Assembly (NCBI RefSeq): GCF_902686445.1
Contig: NC_062217.1
Coordinates: 84,067,758-84,131,757 of the forward strand
Length of the DNA: 64,000 bases
Source of the DNA: Sciurus carolinensis
Taxonomy: Eukaryota > Chordata > Mammalia > Rodentia > Sciuridae
Reading direction: 5' to 3'
Positions 11,401 through 22,611 of this stretch are shown here, in pieces. Under the pieces are notes generated by a model. The model was given only the letters and a program-made list of their open reading frames with translations, had not been told where the DNA came from and did not search any database. Within the stretch, counting starts at the first letter, position 1; the number at the start of each line of letters is the position of its first letter. Position numbers and translations under genes: made by a program.

Positions 11401-12226
11401 GCACAAGAAATAAAAGCAAGATCAACAACTGGGATAGATTCAAACTAAAAAGCTTTCTCTCAGCAAAGGAAACTATCAGAAATGTGAAGAGAGAGCCTAC
11501 AGAGTGGGAGAAAATCTTTGCCATCCATACCTCAGTTAGAGCACTAATTTCCAGAATCTATAAAGAACTCAAAAAACTCTACACGAAGAATACAAATAAT
11601 CCAATCAACAAATGGTCTAAGGAAATGAACAGACACTTCACAGAAGAAGATGTACAAGTAATCAACAGATATATGAAAAAATGTTCAACATCCCTAGTAA
11701 TAAGGGAAATGCAAATCAAAACTACCCTAAGATTTCATCTCACCCCAATTAGAATGGCGATTATCAAGAATACAAGCAACAATAGGTGTTGGCGAGGATG
11801 TGGTGAAAAAGGAACACTCATACATTGCTGGTGGGGTTGCAAATTAGTGCAGCCACTTTGGAAAGCAGTGTGGAGATTCCTCAGAAAGCTTGGAATGGAA
11901 ACACCATTTGACCCAGCTATCCCACTCCTTGGCCTATACCCAAAGGACTTAAAATCAGCATACTACAGAGATACAGCCACATCAATGTTCATTGCTGCTC
12001 AATTCACCATAGCCAGATTGTGGAACCAACCTAGATGCCCTTCAGTTGATGAATGGATAAAGAAACTGTGGCATATATATATACAATGGAATATTACTCT
12101 ACAATGAAGAATGATAAAATTATGGCATTTGTAGGCAAATGGACGAAATTGGAGAATATCATGCTAAGTAAGATAAGCCAATCTCAAAAAACTAAAGGAC
12201 AAATGATCTCGCTGATAAGCGGATGA
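8409..12226 (+). pseudogene. Inner L1 ORF2 (endonuclease-reverse transcriptase), broken
   Basis: ORF2p nicks DNA with an APE-like endonuclease and primes reverse transcription on the nick. From ATG 8409 the frame fails at once: an 8-base deletion relative to the outer copy near 8488 puts TAA in frame. The endonuclease then continues to 9666, where a Tyr codon has become TAG. Further small deletions lie near 9760 and 10212. The RT core is readable at 10241-10798, with [14 protein letters not shown] and a FADD catalytic motif, and ends in TGA. Later parts lie at 10903-11448 and 11484-12107, with a Cys/His-rich C-terminus (CWWGCKL). A 2-base gain in a TA run near 12075 shifts the tail. In the endonuclease, the usual GDFN motif reads GDFK. 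Confidence 0.9.
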
Positions 12227-12249
12227 GGACATATAATGGGGGGTGGGAG

Positions 12250-12289
12250 GGTTTAGCATTAGGTTTAGGGTTAGGTTTAGGGTTAGGGA
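12250..12289 (+). repeat. Telomere-like TTAGGG stretch in inner L1 3' UTR
   Basis: Interspersed ttaggg and tttaggg units sit just after a G-rich run, about 25 bases past the ORF2 end. The same place in the outer copy holds a similar but not identical array. This is interstitial sequence within an L1 and not a chromosome end. Confidence 0.85.
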
Positions 12290-12477
12290 TAAGGAGAGCG
12301 GTACGAATGAAGGAAAGAAGGACTGTATAGAGGGAAAAGAGGGGTGGGAGGGGTGGGGGGGAAGGGAAAAAAAATAAACATCATTGCCCTATGTAAACGT
12401 ATGGTTACACAAATGGTATGCCTTGACTCTATGTACAAATAGAGAAACAACATGTATCCCATTTGTATACAATAAAT

Positions 12478-12540
12478 AAAAAAAAATAAATAACTAAATA
12501 AAATAAAAAATAAATAAATAAATAAATAAAATTTTAAATA
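12478..12540 (+). repeat. A-rich tail / junction between inner and outer L1
   Basis: The poly-A and (taaa)n tract merges the 3' tail of the inner L1 with the probable duplicated target in the outer L1 spacer. A similar (taaa)n stretch sits at 6050-6064 on the other side of the inner copy. The two cannot be separated exactly because of the low-complexity sequence. Confidence 0.7.
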
Positions 12541-12548
12541 TAAACCAA

Positions 12549-15500
12549 ATGACCGGGAATACAAATCATATCTCAATAATAACCCTGAATGTTAATGGCC
12601 TGAATTCATCAATCAAAAGACATAGACTGGCAGATTGGATTAAAAAGAAAGATCCAACAATATGTTGCCTGCAAGAGACTCACCTCATAGAAAGAGATAC
12701 CCATAGACTAAAGGTGAAAAGATGGGGAAAAACATACCATGCACACGGACACAGCAAAAAAGCTGGAGTATCCATCCTCATTTCAGATAATGTGGACTTC
12801 AAACCAAAACTAGTCAGAAGGAATAAAGAAGGACATTTCATACTGCTTAAGAGAAGCATAAATCAGCAAGATATAACAATCATAAACATCTATGCCCCGA
12901 ACAGTGGCTCATCCATGTATGTCAAACAAATCCTTCTCAATTTTAGAAACCAAATAGACCACAACACAATAATACTAGGTGATTTTAACACGCCTCTCTC
13001 ACCACTGGACGGATCTTCCAAACAAAAATTGAACAAAGAAACCATAGATCTCAATAACACAATAAATAATTTAGACTTAACCGACATATATAGAATATAC
13101 CATCCAACCAAGAGCGAATACACTTTCTTCTCAGCAGCACATGGATCCTTCTCTAAAATAGACCATATATTATGCCACAAAGCTAATGTCAGCGAATACA
13201 AGAAGATAGAGACACTACCTTGTATTCTATCAGATCATAATGGATTGAAGTTAGAAATAAATGAAAGAGTAAAAAACAGAAACTACTCCAACACCTGGAG
13301 ATTAAACAATATGCTATCATATGATGAATGGATAACAGAAGATATTAGGAAGGAAATTAAAAAATTCTTAGAGGTAAACGAGAACAAAGAAACATCATAT
13401 CAAAATCTCTGGGACACTATGAAAGCAGTACTTAGAGGAAGATTTATTTCATGGAGCGCATTTAATAAAAGAAGTAAAACTCAAAAAATAAACGACCTAA
13501 CACTACAGCTCAACACCCTAGAAAAAGAAGAACAGACCAACACCAAAAGTAGTAGAAGACAGGAAATAGTCAAACTCAGAGCTGAAATCAACGAAATTGA
13601 AACAAAAGAAACAATACAAAAAATTGACAAAATAAATAGTTGGTTCTTCGAAAAAATAAACAAAATTGATAAACCTTTAGCCACACTAACAAAGAGAAGA
13701 CGAGAGAAAACCCAAATCACTGAAATTCGGAATGAACAAGGAAATATCACAACAGACACAACTGAAATACAAAACATAATTAGAAGCTATTTTGAAAATC
13801 TATACTCCAACAAAATAGAAAATTTTGAAGACATCAGCAGGTTTCTAGAGACATATGAATTGCCTAAACTGAACGAGGAGGACATACACAATTTAAATAG
13901 ACCAATTTCAAGTAATGAAATAGAAGTCGTCATCAATAGCCTACCAACAAAGAAAAGTCCAGGACCAGATGGGTTCTCAGCCGAGTTCTACAAAACCTTT
14001 AAAGAAGAGCTCATTCCAATACTTCTCAAAGTATTTCTAAAATAGAAGAGGAGGGAACCCTCCCAAACTCATTCTATGAAGCCAGTATTACCCTGATATC
14101 TAAACCAGACAGAGACACATCGAGGAAAGAAAATTTCAGACCAATATCCTTAATGAACATCGACACAAAAATTCTCAACAAAATTTTAGCAAATCGCATA
14201 CAAAAACATATTAAAAAGATAGTGCACCATGATCAAGTGGGTTTCATCCCAGGGATGCACAGTTGGTTCAACACAGGAAATCAATAAATGTCATTCACCA
14301 TATCAATAGACTTAAAGTCAAGAATCACATGATTATTTCAATAGATGCAGAAAAAGCATTCGATAAAATACAGCACCCCTTCATGCTCAAAACACTAGAA
14401 AAAATAGGGATAGTGGGAACATTCCTTAACATTGTAAAGGCCATCTACACTAAGCCCTTGGCTAATATCATTCTAAATGGTGAAAAACTGAAAGCATTCC
14501 CTCTAAAAACTGGAACAAGGCAGGGATGCCCTCTTTCACCACTTCTATTCAATATCGTCCTTGAAACTCTAGCCAGAGCAATTAGACAGACCAAAGAAAT
14601 TAAAGGGATACGAATAGGAAAAGAAGAACTTAAACTATCCCTATTTGCTGATGATATGATTTTATACTTAGAGGAACTAGGAAATTCCACCAGAAAACTT
14701 TTAGATCTCATAAGTGAATTCAGTAAAGTAGCGGGATATAAGATCAATGCACATAAATCTAAGGCATTTTTATACATAAGTGATGAATCTTCAGAAAGAG
14801 AAATCAGGAAAACTACCCCATTCACAATAGCTTCGAAAAAAATAAAATACTTGGGAATCAATCTCACAAAAGAGGTGAAAGACCTCTGCAATGAGAACTA
14901 CAGAACACTAAAGAAAGAAATTAAAGAAAACCTTAGATGATGGAAAGATCTCCCATGTTCTTGGATAGGAAGAATTAATATTGTCAAAATGGCCATACTA
15001 CCAAAAGTGCTATACAGATTCAATGCAATTCCAATGAAAATCCCAATGATGTACCTTACAGAAATAGAGCAAGCAATTATGAAATTCATCTGGAAGAATA
15101 AAAAACCCAGAATAGCTAAAGCAATCCTTGGCAGATAGAGTGAAGCAGGGGGTATCGCAATACCAGATCTTCAACTCTACTACAAAGAAATAGTAACAAA
15201 AACGGCATGGTATTGGTACCAAAATAGAAAGGTGGATCAATGGTACAGAATAGAGGACACAGACACAAACCCAAATAAATACAATTTTCTCATACTAAAC
15301 AAAGGGACCAAAAATATGCAATGGAGAAAAGATAGCCTCTTCAACAAATGGTGCTGGGAGAATTGGAAATCCATATGCAACAGAATGAAACTAAACCCAT
15401 ATCTCTCACCATGCACGAAACTAAACTCAAAATGGATTAAGGATCTCGAAATCAGACCAGAGACCTTGCATCTTATAGAAGAAAAAGTAGGTCCAGGGCT

Positions 15501-16371
15501 TCAACATGTTGGCTTAGGACCAGACTTCCTCAACAGGACTCCCATAGCACAAGAAATAAAAGCAAGAATTAATAACTGGGATAGATTCAAACTAAAAAGC
15601 TTTCTCTCAGCAAAGGAAACTATCAGCAATGCGAAGAAAGAGCCTACAGAGTGGGAGAAAATCTTTGCCAATCATACTTCAGATAGAGCACTAATCTCCA
15701 GAATCTATAAAGAACTCAAAAAACTCTACACCAAGAATGTAAATAATCCAATTGACAAATAGGCTAAGGAAATGAATAGACACTTCACAGAAGAAGATGT
15801 ACAAGCAATCAACAAACATATGGAAAAATGTTCAACATCTCTAGTAATAAGAGAAATGCAAATCAAAACCACCCTAAGATTCCATCTCACCACAATTAGA
15901 ACGTTGATTATCAAGAATACAAGCAACAACAGGTGTTGGCCAGGATGTAGGGAGAAAGGTACACTCATACATTGCTGGTGGGACTGCAAATTAGTGCAGC
16001 CACTCTGGAAAGCAGTGTGGAGATTCCTTAGAAAACTTGGAATGGAACCACCATTTGACCCAGCTATCCCACTCGTTGGCCTATACCCAAAGGACTTAAA
16101 ATCAGCATATTACAGAGATACAGCCACATCAATGTTCATAGCTGCTCAGTTCACTATAGCCAGATTGTGGAACCAACCTAGATGTCCTTCAATTGATGAA
16201 TGGATAAAGAAAATGTGGTATATATATACAATGGAATATTACTCAGCTATAAAGAATGATAAAATTATGGCATTTGCAGGCAAATGGATGAAACTGGAGA
16301 ATATCATGCTAAGTGAGATAAGCCAATCTCAAAAAACCAATGGACGAATGATATCGCTAATAAGTGGATGA
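12549..16371 (+). pseudogene. Outer L1 ORF2, broken
   Basis: The endonuclease is open from ATG 12549 through 14045, with LQETHL, LGDFNTP and SDHNGL motifs, so its catalytic landmarks look normal. A one-base deletion near 14030 and another near 14270 break the frame. The RT core is readable at 14263-14940 ([11 protein letters not shown]) and ends in TGA. A TAG follows at about 15136, and another at 15760-15762 replaces a Trp codon. The C-terminal segment resumes at 15772 and ends at 16371. The reading frame lies on the far side of the inner L1 from its own ORF1. Because several parts are disabled, no active product is expected. Confidence 0.9.
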
Positions 16372-16395
16372 TGACACATAATGGGGGGTGGGAGG

Positions 16396-16427
16396 GGTTA
16401 GTGTTAGGGTTAGAGTTAGGGTTAGGG
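16396..16427 (+). repeat. Telomere-like TTAGGG stretch in outer L1 3' UTR
   Basis: Units of ttagtg, ttaggg, ttagag and ttaggg follow a run of Gs and precede a polypurine tract. The position corresponds to the array in the inner L1 at 12250-12289, but the unit order differs. The third L1 copy at 24742-25494 lacks it. Confidence 0.85.
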
Positions 16428-16627
16428 AGGGGGGCAAGAATGGAGGAAGGAAGGACTGTATAGAGGGAAAAGAGGGGTAGGGGGGTGGGGGGAAGGGGAA
16501 AAAAATAACAGAATGAATCAAACAACATTACCCTATGTAAATTTATGATTACACAAATGGTATGCCTTTACGCCATGTACAAACAGAGAAACATCATGCA
16601 TCCATTTGTTTACAATAATAAAAAAAA

Positions 16628-16641
16628 AAGACTTAGTTGTT
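16628..16641 (+). repeat. Right target-site duplication of outer L1
   Basis: An exact repeat of the 14-mer at 3485-3498, located immediately after the poly-A. Its leading As overlap the tail. Confidence 0.9.
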
Positions 16642-16737
16642 CTCTTTTAGTTTTCTAAATTGTTGCTTTCGTTGTTCTTTTTCTCTGATTTAACAAGTAA
16701 TTCAGAATTTTTTTGAAAAGTAATTGTGAAAGGCTTA

Positions 16738-16820
16738 AATATGAAGTGATTCGATACTCAGCACCGCATATAAATAAATAAAATGAAAGATCCATTGACA
16801 ACTAAAAATTTTTTAAATCG
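16738..16820 (+). repeat. 3' part of an ID-type SINE
   Basis: 'gattcgatactcagcacc' is a B-box-containing ID end, followed by a taaataaataaa tail and a trailing 'acaactaaaaat' phrase that I recall from squirrel ID elements. The tRNA-like head is missing. Confidence 0.6.
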
Positions 16821-16823
16821 TCC

Positions 16824-17980
16824 AAATTGACATATACTCAACACAAAAATCTGTTTTAATATTTAATGCAAATCTAATAAGGAAGAAAATGAAAACTGCC
16901 ATAAATTCATTTTGCCATTCTGTTGTTATTAGTGGCTTTTAACATTTAAACATTTGAATGCCTGTGATTGTCTGTTCTTGCTTTTGCTTATTTTCTATGA
17001 AAGTGTTCATATTTTATGTATATTTAAAATGCTTTATAAATGCTTCATTTCTGCTCTATTTATTTCACATTAATTATGTCTTTTTGTCCTTCAACTTTAC
17101 TTATTATGTTTTTGTAATTTAAAGTTAAAATTCTATGATAAAATCAAGTCTATTGCACTTTTTGTGTTTAGTTTTTTTCATAGTCTAAAATAGGAAGGAA
17201 CTCAAATATTTTAAACATCTCTGTAGTGTCCCTAATTTAGCTACCTACTGATTTAAAATGTCATTTACACATTTCAAATACTGAAAAAAAAATTTTTTTC
17301 AGTAATGCTAATAAGTACTTGGAAAAATATGGATTCTTACCTTAAAGTTTACATCACAATGAATTCTGGTAAAAATCAAACATTTAAATGAAAAAAGAAA
17401 CAACTTGAAATATTAGAAAGAAATACAGAAGACTTTCAATTTTAATTTTGGGGCTCAGATCATCATACCTCAAAGTACAGTGCATTGACATGCTGAGACC
17501 TTTGAACTGAAGGACATCCCGGGGCCTCAGAAGCAAGTTCTTTCCCACCTTCTTCATCTTTCAGTCTCCTACCTTTCTGTCTCTTCTGCAGGAAGTCAGA
17601 GAAACCAGAATTCCTCTTCCCCATACTGTGATAGGTTTGAACTAGAGCCCTTCTCTTCCCAAAGTGAGTCAAGATCACTCTTTCCCTTTGCCCTCATTCT
17701 AGAGTAGTACCGCATCACATGTACATGAAGGAGTGCCTAACAGAGAGGCCAGAAAGAATATGAACATCTGGGCCTTGCAGAGTTCCCCCTTTGGTCCATT
17801 TCCATCAGCTTAGCCTTTGTCCAACCACAGTGCTCATTCCTCATCTAACCTAGACTTCAAAACAGTTTTGCACGGGTCCTAGGGTCTTCCTTTCTGGACA
17901 TTCCTGTGTCATGAAAAACTTGGATTAAATAAATGTGTTACGTTTCTAATTAACCTATTTTATAATAAAGTATTGGTCGT
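16824..17980. other. No recognised feature
   Basis: AT-rich sequence. A short open frame on minus at 17463-17678 has no recognisable similarity and looks like chance. Confidence 0.5.
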
Positions 17981-17984
17981 GACT

Positions 17985-19230
17985 GTCAGAATGGACGGGG
18001 AAAGGGATCATATCTGTTTCCCCCTAATAAATAAAAAAGTAAATGTAAAAATTAAAACATAGGGAGTTAAAGAAAGCACCATGTCAAAGACCAATATAAG
18101 GTGGGAAAACATTCATAACTCATAAGCAATGGACTAATATTCTTAATATTTAAGGACTCATACAAATGTACATGTAAAGAAAGTACAAATGTGCCTTAAA
18201 AATCAGAAAATGGTCATAAACTCACCCAGAGTGAGAAAAATGTGTATTTAAACTATAAAATGATATCATTTTTCAACCTATCAGATTGGCAAATATCAGA
18301 AAGTTTACTATGATGGTTTTGGCAGTGTGGGAAAGCAGGCATTCTCAAATATTGGTGTTACAAATATAAATCTCTGTGAGACTAATTTGGCAATATTTTT
18401 TAAGATATGCATTAAGATGCATGTTGCCAAATTATTTTCACTACGAATTCTCACAATGTACATGAACAGATCTTTTTTTTTCATGTCAGTATTCACAAAA
18501 CGGCATAGCAGTTGCTTAAATAGTGTTTACATTGTGTTAGGTACCACAAGCAATCTAGAGAGATTTAAAACATACAGGTGGATGTGCCCAGATTTTATGA
18601 AAATACCACATCACTACATACAAGGGACTTGAGCATTCACTGATTTTGGTATTTGCATATGTCTTGGAACCAATACTATGTATATAAAACGGAATAAGTA
18701 GATTTGAGAGGATTGTACATGTAATATTATTTATTATACACACAAACACACACATATAGCAGATATATATTTTTGAACCATTAATCCGAAGATTCATCTT
18801 ACAGAAATGTTACACATGAAGAAGTTGTATATGTAGTAGGACAGTCACTGCACTATGCGATGGCAGTCATGAGAGACTAGCTGAGTAATTGTGAGTCATC
18901 AGTGAGATGCCATGAAGCAATAGAAATATTGCTTCCAATATCTAACTGCATCAGTATGGAATTGTCTCTAAAATACATTGTTAAACAAGACAAAAAGAGA
19001 GGTGGGAAAATAAAAGCGTTGTATGCACTTCATTACTACCTGTGCAAACAACAACAGTGCTGAGTGTGCATCCTTCTTCCTCCCTGACAATCTGTGGACA
19101 CATTCACAGACCCTGGTAACAGTGGCCGTCTTCAGGGAAGGAAACTGAATGGTTCTAAAGGACAGGGAGGGAGGACAACTTACTTTACATTACATTAAAT
19201 ATTTTTTATACATGTTACTTTAATTACCTA
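17985..19230 (+). mobile_element. Decayed ancient L1, ORF2 end and 3' UTR
   Basis: Sense-strand landmarks of old mammalian L1 3' regions can be followed in order: 'atcagattggcaaatatcag' near 18280, a decayed loading segment at 18310-18480, and 'gcaatagaaatattgc' near 18917. A CTGGTAACAGTGG-like 3' UTR phrase follows near 19113. No frame survives. A MER2-like fragment interrupts it at 18508-18690. Confidence 0.6.
18508..18690 (+). repeat. MER2/Tigger-like DNA transposon fragment
   Basis: It contains 'gtgttacattgtgttaggta'-type sequence, then 'caatctagagagattt', 'gtggatgtgcc' and 'aagggacttgagcat'. These match, in the opposite orientation, the element that flanks the retrovirus at 55.33 and 63.44 kb. 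The terminal inverted repeats are lost. Confidence 0.6.
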
Positions 19231-19355
19231 CTCAAACTAAGTATATTTTAAAAGATAAAATGTCAATTTTTCATGTATTTAATTTATTTAAATAGTTTTC
19301 CACAGTCTGTGTTCAATATATAGTTAGAAAGACAGATACATACATATCAGTGTTA

Positions 19356-19412
19356 GAAATGTGTATGTGTGTGCATATGTGTGTGTGTGTACGCATATGC
19401 GTGTGTAGTTAG
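19356..19412. repeat. TG-rich microsatellite
   Basis: An imperfect (TG)n tract with gcata interruptions. Confidence 0.85.
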
Positions 19413-19451
19413 AGCTTAATGCTTTTCAAAGAGCAACATGTTAAAGGCTTG

Positions 19452-19790
19452 GTCTCCCTTCTGTGATGCTATGGGGAGGTGGTGGAACCTTTAGAAGTTA
19501 GTGATGGACAGAAATTAGGCTATTGGGAGAGTGCCCTTGGAGGGAATAGCAAAACTTTGGTCTTTCCTCTTTCTCTCTCTCTCTCTCTCTCTGCTTCCTG
19601 CTTTCTGTGAGGTGAACATACCTCCTCCACCATGCGCTGTCCCACCATGATGTCCTGTTTGCTAGAGAGGCCTTTACAAAGCAACATTGCCGAGTGACCA
19701 TGGACTGAAATCCCTGAGAACATGAAACAAAATAAACAAAATTATTTCAAGTATTTTGTTACAGCAAAATAAAGCCGGTCAATTCACTTT
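19452..19790 (+). repeat. MaLR-like LTR fragment (tentative)
   Basis: The order of motifs resembles old mammalian LTR repeats: a 'gggaggtggtggaacctttagaag' block shared with 47.34 kb, a (TC)n run at 19568-19592, a Cys/His-poor 'ccaccatg' stretch, then 'aaaataaac' and 'gtattttgttacag'. The family name is uncertain. Confidence 0.45.
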
Positions 19791-19899
19791 TACCACAAAA
19801 TATTAAACAACTCACATTAATAAGGTGTATTCACCATATGTCTTTTTTGTAAACATTTTCCAATACTAAAATATTTACTTTACAGATAACTTGTATAAG

Positions 19900-20520
19900 C
19901 TTTGTCATTGTCCAAAGTCTTTTGTTGTTGATGGGATTTAATTGGAAATAGATGTGTGTCAATTTGTAGAGAATGAACATGTTAAACATATTGTCTGCCC
20001 ATTAAAAATGCAGCACCTTTCTCCAGTGATAATTTTTTTTCCTTTTTATAGGTCATGATTTTCTCCACATAAGTCCTACAATTTCTTCTTATGTTTGTTC
20101 CTAAACATTTCAATTTTTATTAATTTGGTGCATGAATATTTTTGTATTACATTTCTAAACATAACCAATTTATATAATCCAATTGATTTGTATTTTTTTA
20201 AATTGATTAACCTGACTATAGAATTCTAATATTTCTTTGGTATTTTGTCTGAATTCTTTGGATTTTTGTAATAGGCAATCATATCATTGACATCATCAGC
20301 AAAATCTGATGTTTAGTTCTTCCTTGTCAATATCTGTATCTATTAAATTTTTTACTACTCAATTTTCTTCTGTATTTCCAGAGTAATTAATATGATAGTA
20401 ATAACAATGTATACTTATTATTTATTTCTGCTACTTATGGGAATATATTCAGCATTCTTTTCTTAAACAATATGTTATTATTTATCTGCCCATAGTCAGC
20501 GTATTTTATAGCAAACATCT
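19900..20520 (-). mobile_element. Decayed L1 ORF2 fragment, minus strand
   Basis: The reverse-strand L1 ORF2 layout is recognisable in AT-rich antisense phrases: 'taggtcatgattttctcc', 'cctaaacatttcaatttttat' and 'gtaataggcaatcatatcat' (the last is the antisense of the catalytic Asp region). There are many stops. Confidence 0.5.
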
Positions 20521-20523
20521 ATT

Positions 20524-20592
20524 AAAAATCAATCAAGCTGGGGATGTGACTCAGTAGTACCCAGTACTGCAAAAACAAATAAAAAAGGAAAA
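20524..20592 (+). repeat. ID-type SINE
   Basis: 'gctggggatgtgactcagtag' is a typical ID head. A shortened body and an aaacaaataaaaaagg tail follow. Part of the B-box region is deleted. Confidence 0.65.
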
Positions 20593-21944
20593 GTCAATCA
20601 AGCAAGTTTTATGCAACACATGTATAAAAAATAAAATGAAAAATAGAGCACATAGAGCACATAGCTTAGTCAAAGAAAACGGATAATAAATAAAGTAATA
20701 GATATGTAATTACATATTTAGAAATGTGCTATAAGTGTTATACTTTCATAAAAAGCAATGGAGGGCAATGCATAGATCCTATGTAGGCGAAGTGTTAGAA
20801 ATAGCAGCATTTGAGAAAGAGGGACACAGTATTCTAGAAAGAAAAAAAAACATTATAGGCAATATCTAAGGCAGAAAAATTTTGTTAAGACTATGAAGAG
20901 GTCAGAGGAGTGAGGAGAGAGTATGTGGAAGGAAGGAATGCCAAAGTGAGGTTAGAAGAAGCAAGACCTTGGAAGTCATGATCAGAGATGGGATTTAGCT
21001 CTAGAAAAATACAAAATTTAATCGCAGTATTTTAAATCAATTTTGATGACATATAATCATGAAAAGTTGACTGTGACTTACATGTCGATCTTGAATAGAG
21101 AAAGAGGGTAGAGCATCAGAGAAGATGAGACCAGATAATGGTAACTGAAATTATAGAAGAAACATTGGAAACAGAATATTTGGGGTAGGTTCAAAGTACA
21201 TTTGGGAAACCCCCTAGGTAGGACTTACAGTAAACAGAATATGGAAGTTGAAGAGTGTGGAAAGAAATGAGAAAGACTAAAGGGACAAAAGATGGAAAGG
21301 GTGAGATGAGGGGTTCAGTTTCGAGTGTGTCAAGGTAAATGGGAATGGATTACCCACAGAAGGAAAACCTCAGTTGAGCACATTGGTAGGAACTCTGAGC
21401 ATGGAGAAAATACCAAAGCTCAGGGGAGGAGTGCAAACATTGGTCTCCAGTCTGGAAAGAGAAAGTAAAGGTAACACAGACCAGTCAGAGGAATCTAACT
21501 TTGACTAGAGATGAAAGAAGAAAATCCTGAGAAATACTGGATGGAGCGCAGGTAAGACTAGGAAAAGGGATCGGGGCAAGGTAGCTATGGTGTCACAAAA
21601 CTAAGTACACCATGAAAAGGGCATGAGCACCCAATGCTGTGAGTCAAGGCAGTGGAAGGAGGACCATGGAATGGCTACTGGAAAGAAACAGCATGGATTT
21701 GCTTAGCAAAGGAATATCTTATGTCCCAGGTGGAACAGAGGGTGGAACAGAAGGATGACATGAAATTTCTTCTCATTACTCAGAATAATGCACTATTTAA
21801 ACCTTATGAAATTGTTTCTGGAATTTTCCATTTAATATTTTCAGCCCATGGTTCAACACAGGAATCCAATGTGAAGTTAAACCAAAGATAAGCGAGGAGT
21901 GATGTATTACGAAAGCCAAAGTGAAGGGCAGAGCAAAATATCAG
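20593..21944. other. No recognised feature
   Basis: Purine-rich sequence with no gene or repeat that I can name. A 79-codon open frame at 21652-21891 shows no known domain. Confidence 0.5.
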
Positions 21945-22310
21945 GTTTCTACAACTAAATACTATAAAGTGGGTGGCTTATAGACAACAGAAAATTGTTG
22001 TCCACAGCTCTGTAGGTCAAAAAGTTCAAGATCAAGTCCTCAGCAGATTTAGGGTCCACTGAGCACCCACCTTCTTGCTCACAGATGGCATCTCCTTGCT
22101 ATGTCCACACTTGGTGAAAGGGGCAAGTGGCTCTCTTATAAGGACATTTCCAAAATCTTTTATGAGCACATAAGTTTCATTCATGTGGGTCCCACCCTCA
22201 TGACCTAATCAGTCCCCAAATTTCCACCTCCAAATGCTATCGGGGGTTAGTTTCAACATATGAATCTTGAGGGTTCGTATTCAGTCTACAGTAATCCATT
22301 ACTCCATTAG
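21945..22310. repeat. Ancient interspersed repeat, family unresolved
   Basis: The sequence resembles a common mammalian repeat with 'gggtggcttatagacaacag', 'ccaccctcatgacctaatca' and 'ttagtttcaacatatgaat' landmarks. I cannot assign it securely to an LTR or DNA-transposon family. Confidence 0.45.
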
Positions 22311-22311
22311 T

Positions 22312-22611
22312 TAATTCAGTAAACTAATGAACTGAGCGTCTCTTCTACCTAGGCACAACGAAATCAGCAGAATTAGACACTATCCTCAAGAAGCTCATAG
22401 TCATGGGAGAATAAGAGTGTAAGTAAACATTACAGCAGTAGTATGAGCCTTAATTTTGCTAAATGAGTCCAGAAAAGGGAGTGAATAAATGTAGAAGGAA
22501 GGCTTTAGAGATGAAAAAAATGTACTAAGTAAATGGAAAGAAAAATGTGGGCATTCCGAAGCAAAAGGAGCAAAAGTATTGATAACTATTGGTTGTTCTG
22601 ATTTAGGTGGA
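22312..22611. other. No recognised feature
   Basis: Non-repetitive-looking AT-rich sequence between two repeats. Confidence 0.4.

Larger units (their letters stand above)
6065..12535 (+). mobile_element. Inner full-length L1 nested in the outer L1
   Basis: A second L1 in the same orientation has a 5' UTR of long tandem monomers (about 6066-7315), an intact ORF1 (7316-8362), a broken ORF2 (8409-12226), a 3' UTR with telomere-like repeats, and an A-rich tail. Both edges are embedded in taaa-type repeats (about 6050-6064 and 12478-12540), which probably represent the target duplication but prevent exact boundaries. The upstream edge starts part-way into a monomer, as is usual for L1s with monomeric promoters. 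It must be younger than its host L1. Confidence 0.88.
3499..16629 (+). mobile_element. Outer full-length L1, split by a second L1
   Basis: A LINE-1 that starts with a G-run and a YY1-like 'caagatggc' and ends in poly-A. In order it has a 5' UTR (3499-4929), ORF1 (4930-6010), the spacer start (6011 to about 6064), a full inner L1 (about 6065-12535), ORF2 (12549-16371) and a 3' UTR with a telomere-like stretch. The inner copy sits between the outer ORF1 and ORF2, in a tetranucleotide A-rich spacer. Exact 14-bp duplications lie at both ends. Removing the inner copy leaves a colinear L1 of about 6.6 kb, which supports nesting over two side-by-side insertions. Its coding regions carry several stops and frameshifts, so it is not autonomous. 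Confidence 0.9.

Noticed and set aside
12250..12289. True telomere or chromosome-fusion remnant
   Set aside because: The array is short, lies at a fixed position in L1 3' UTRs, and is flanked by L1 sequence on both sides.
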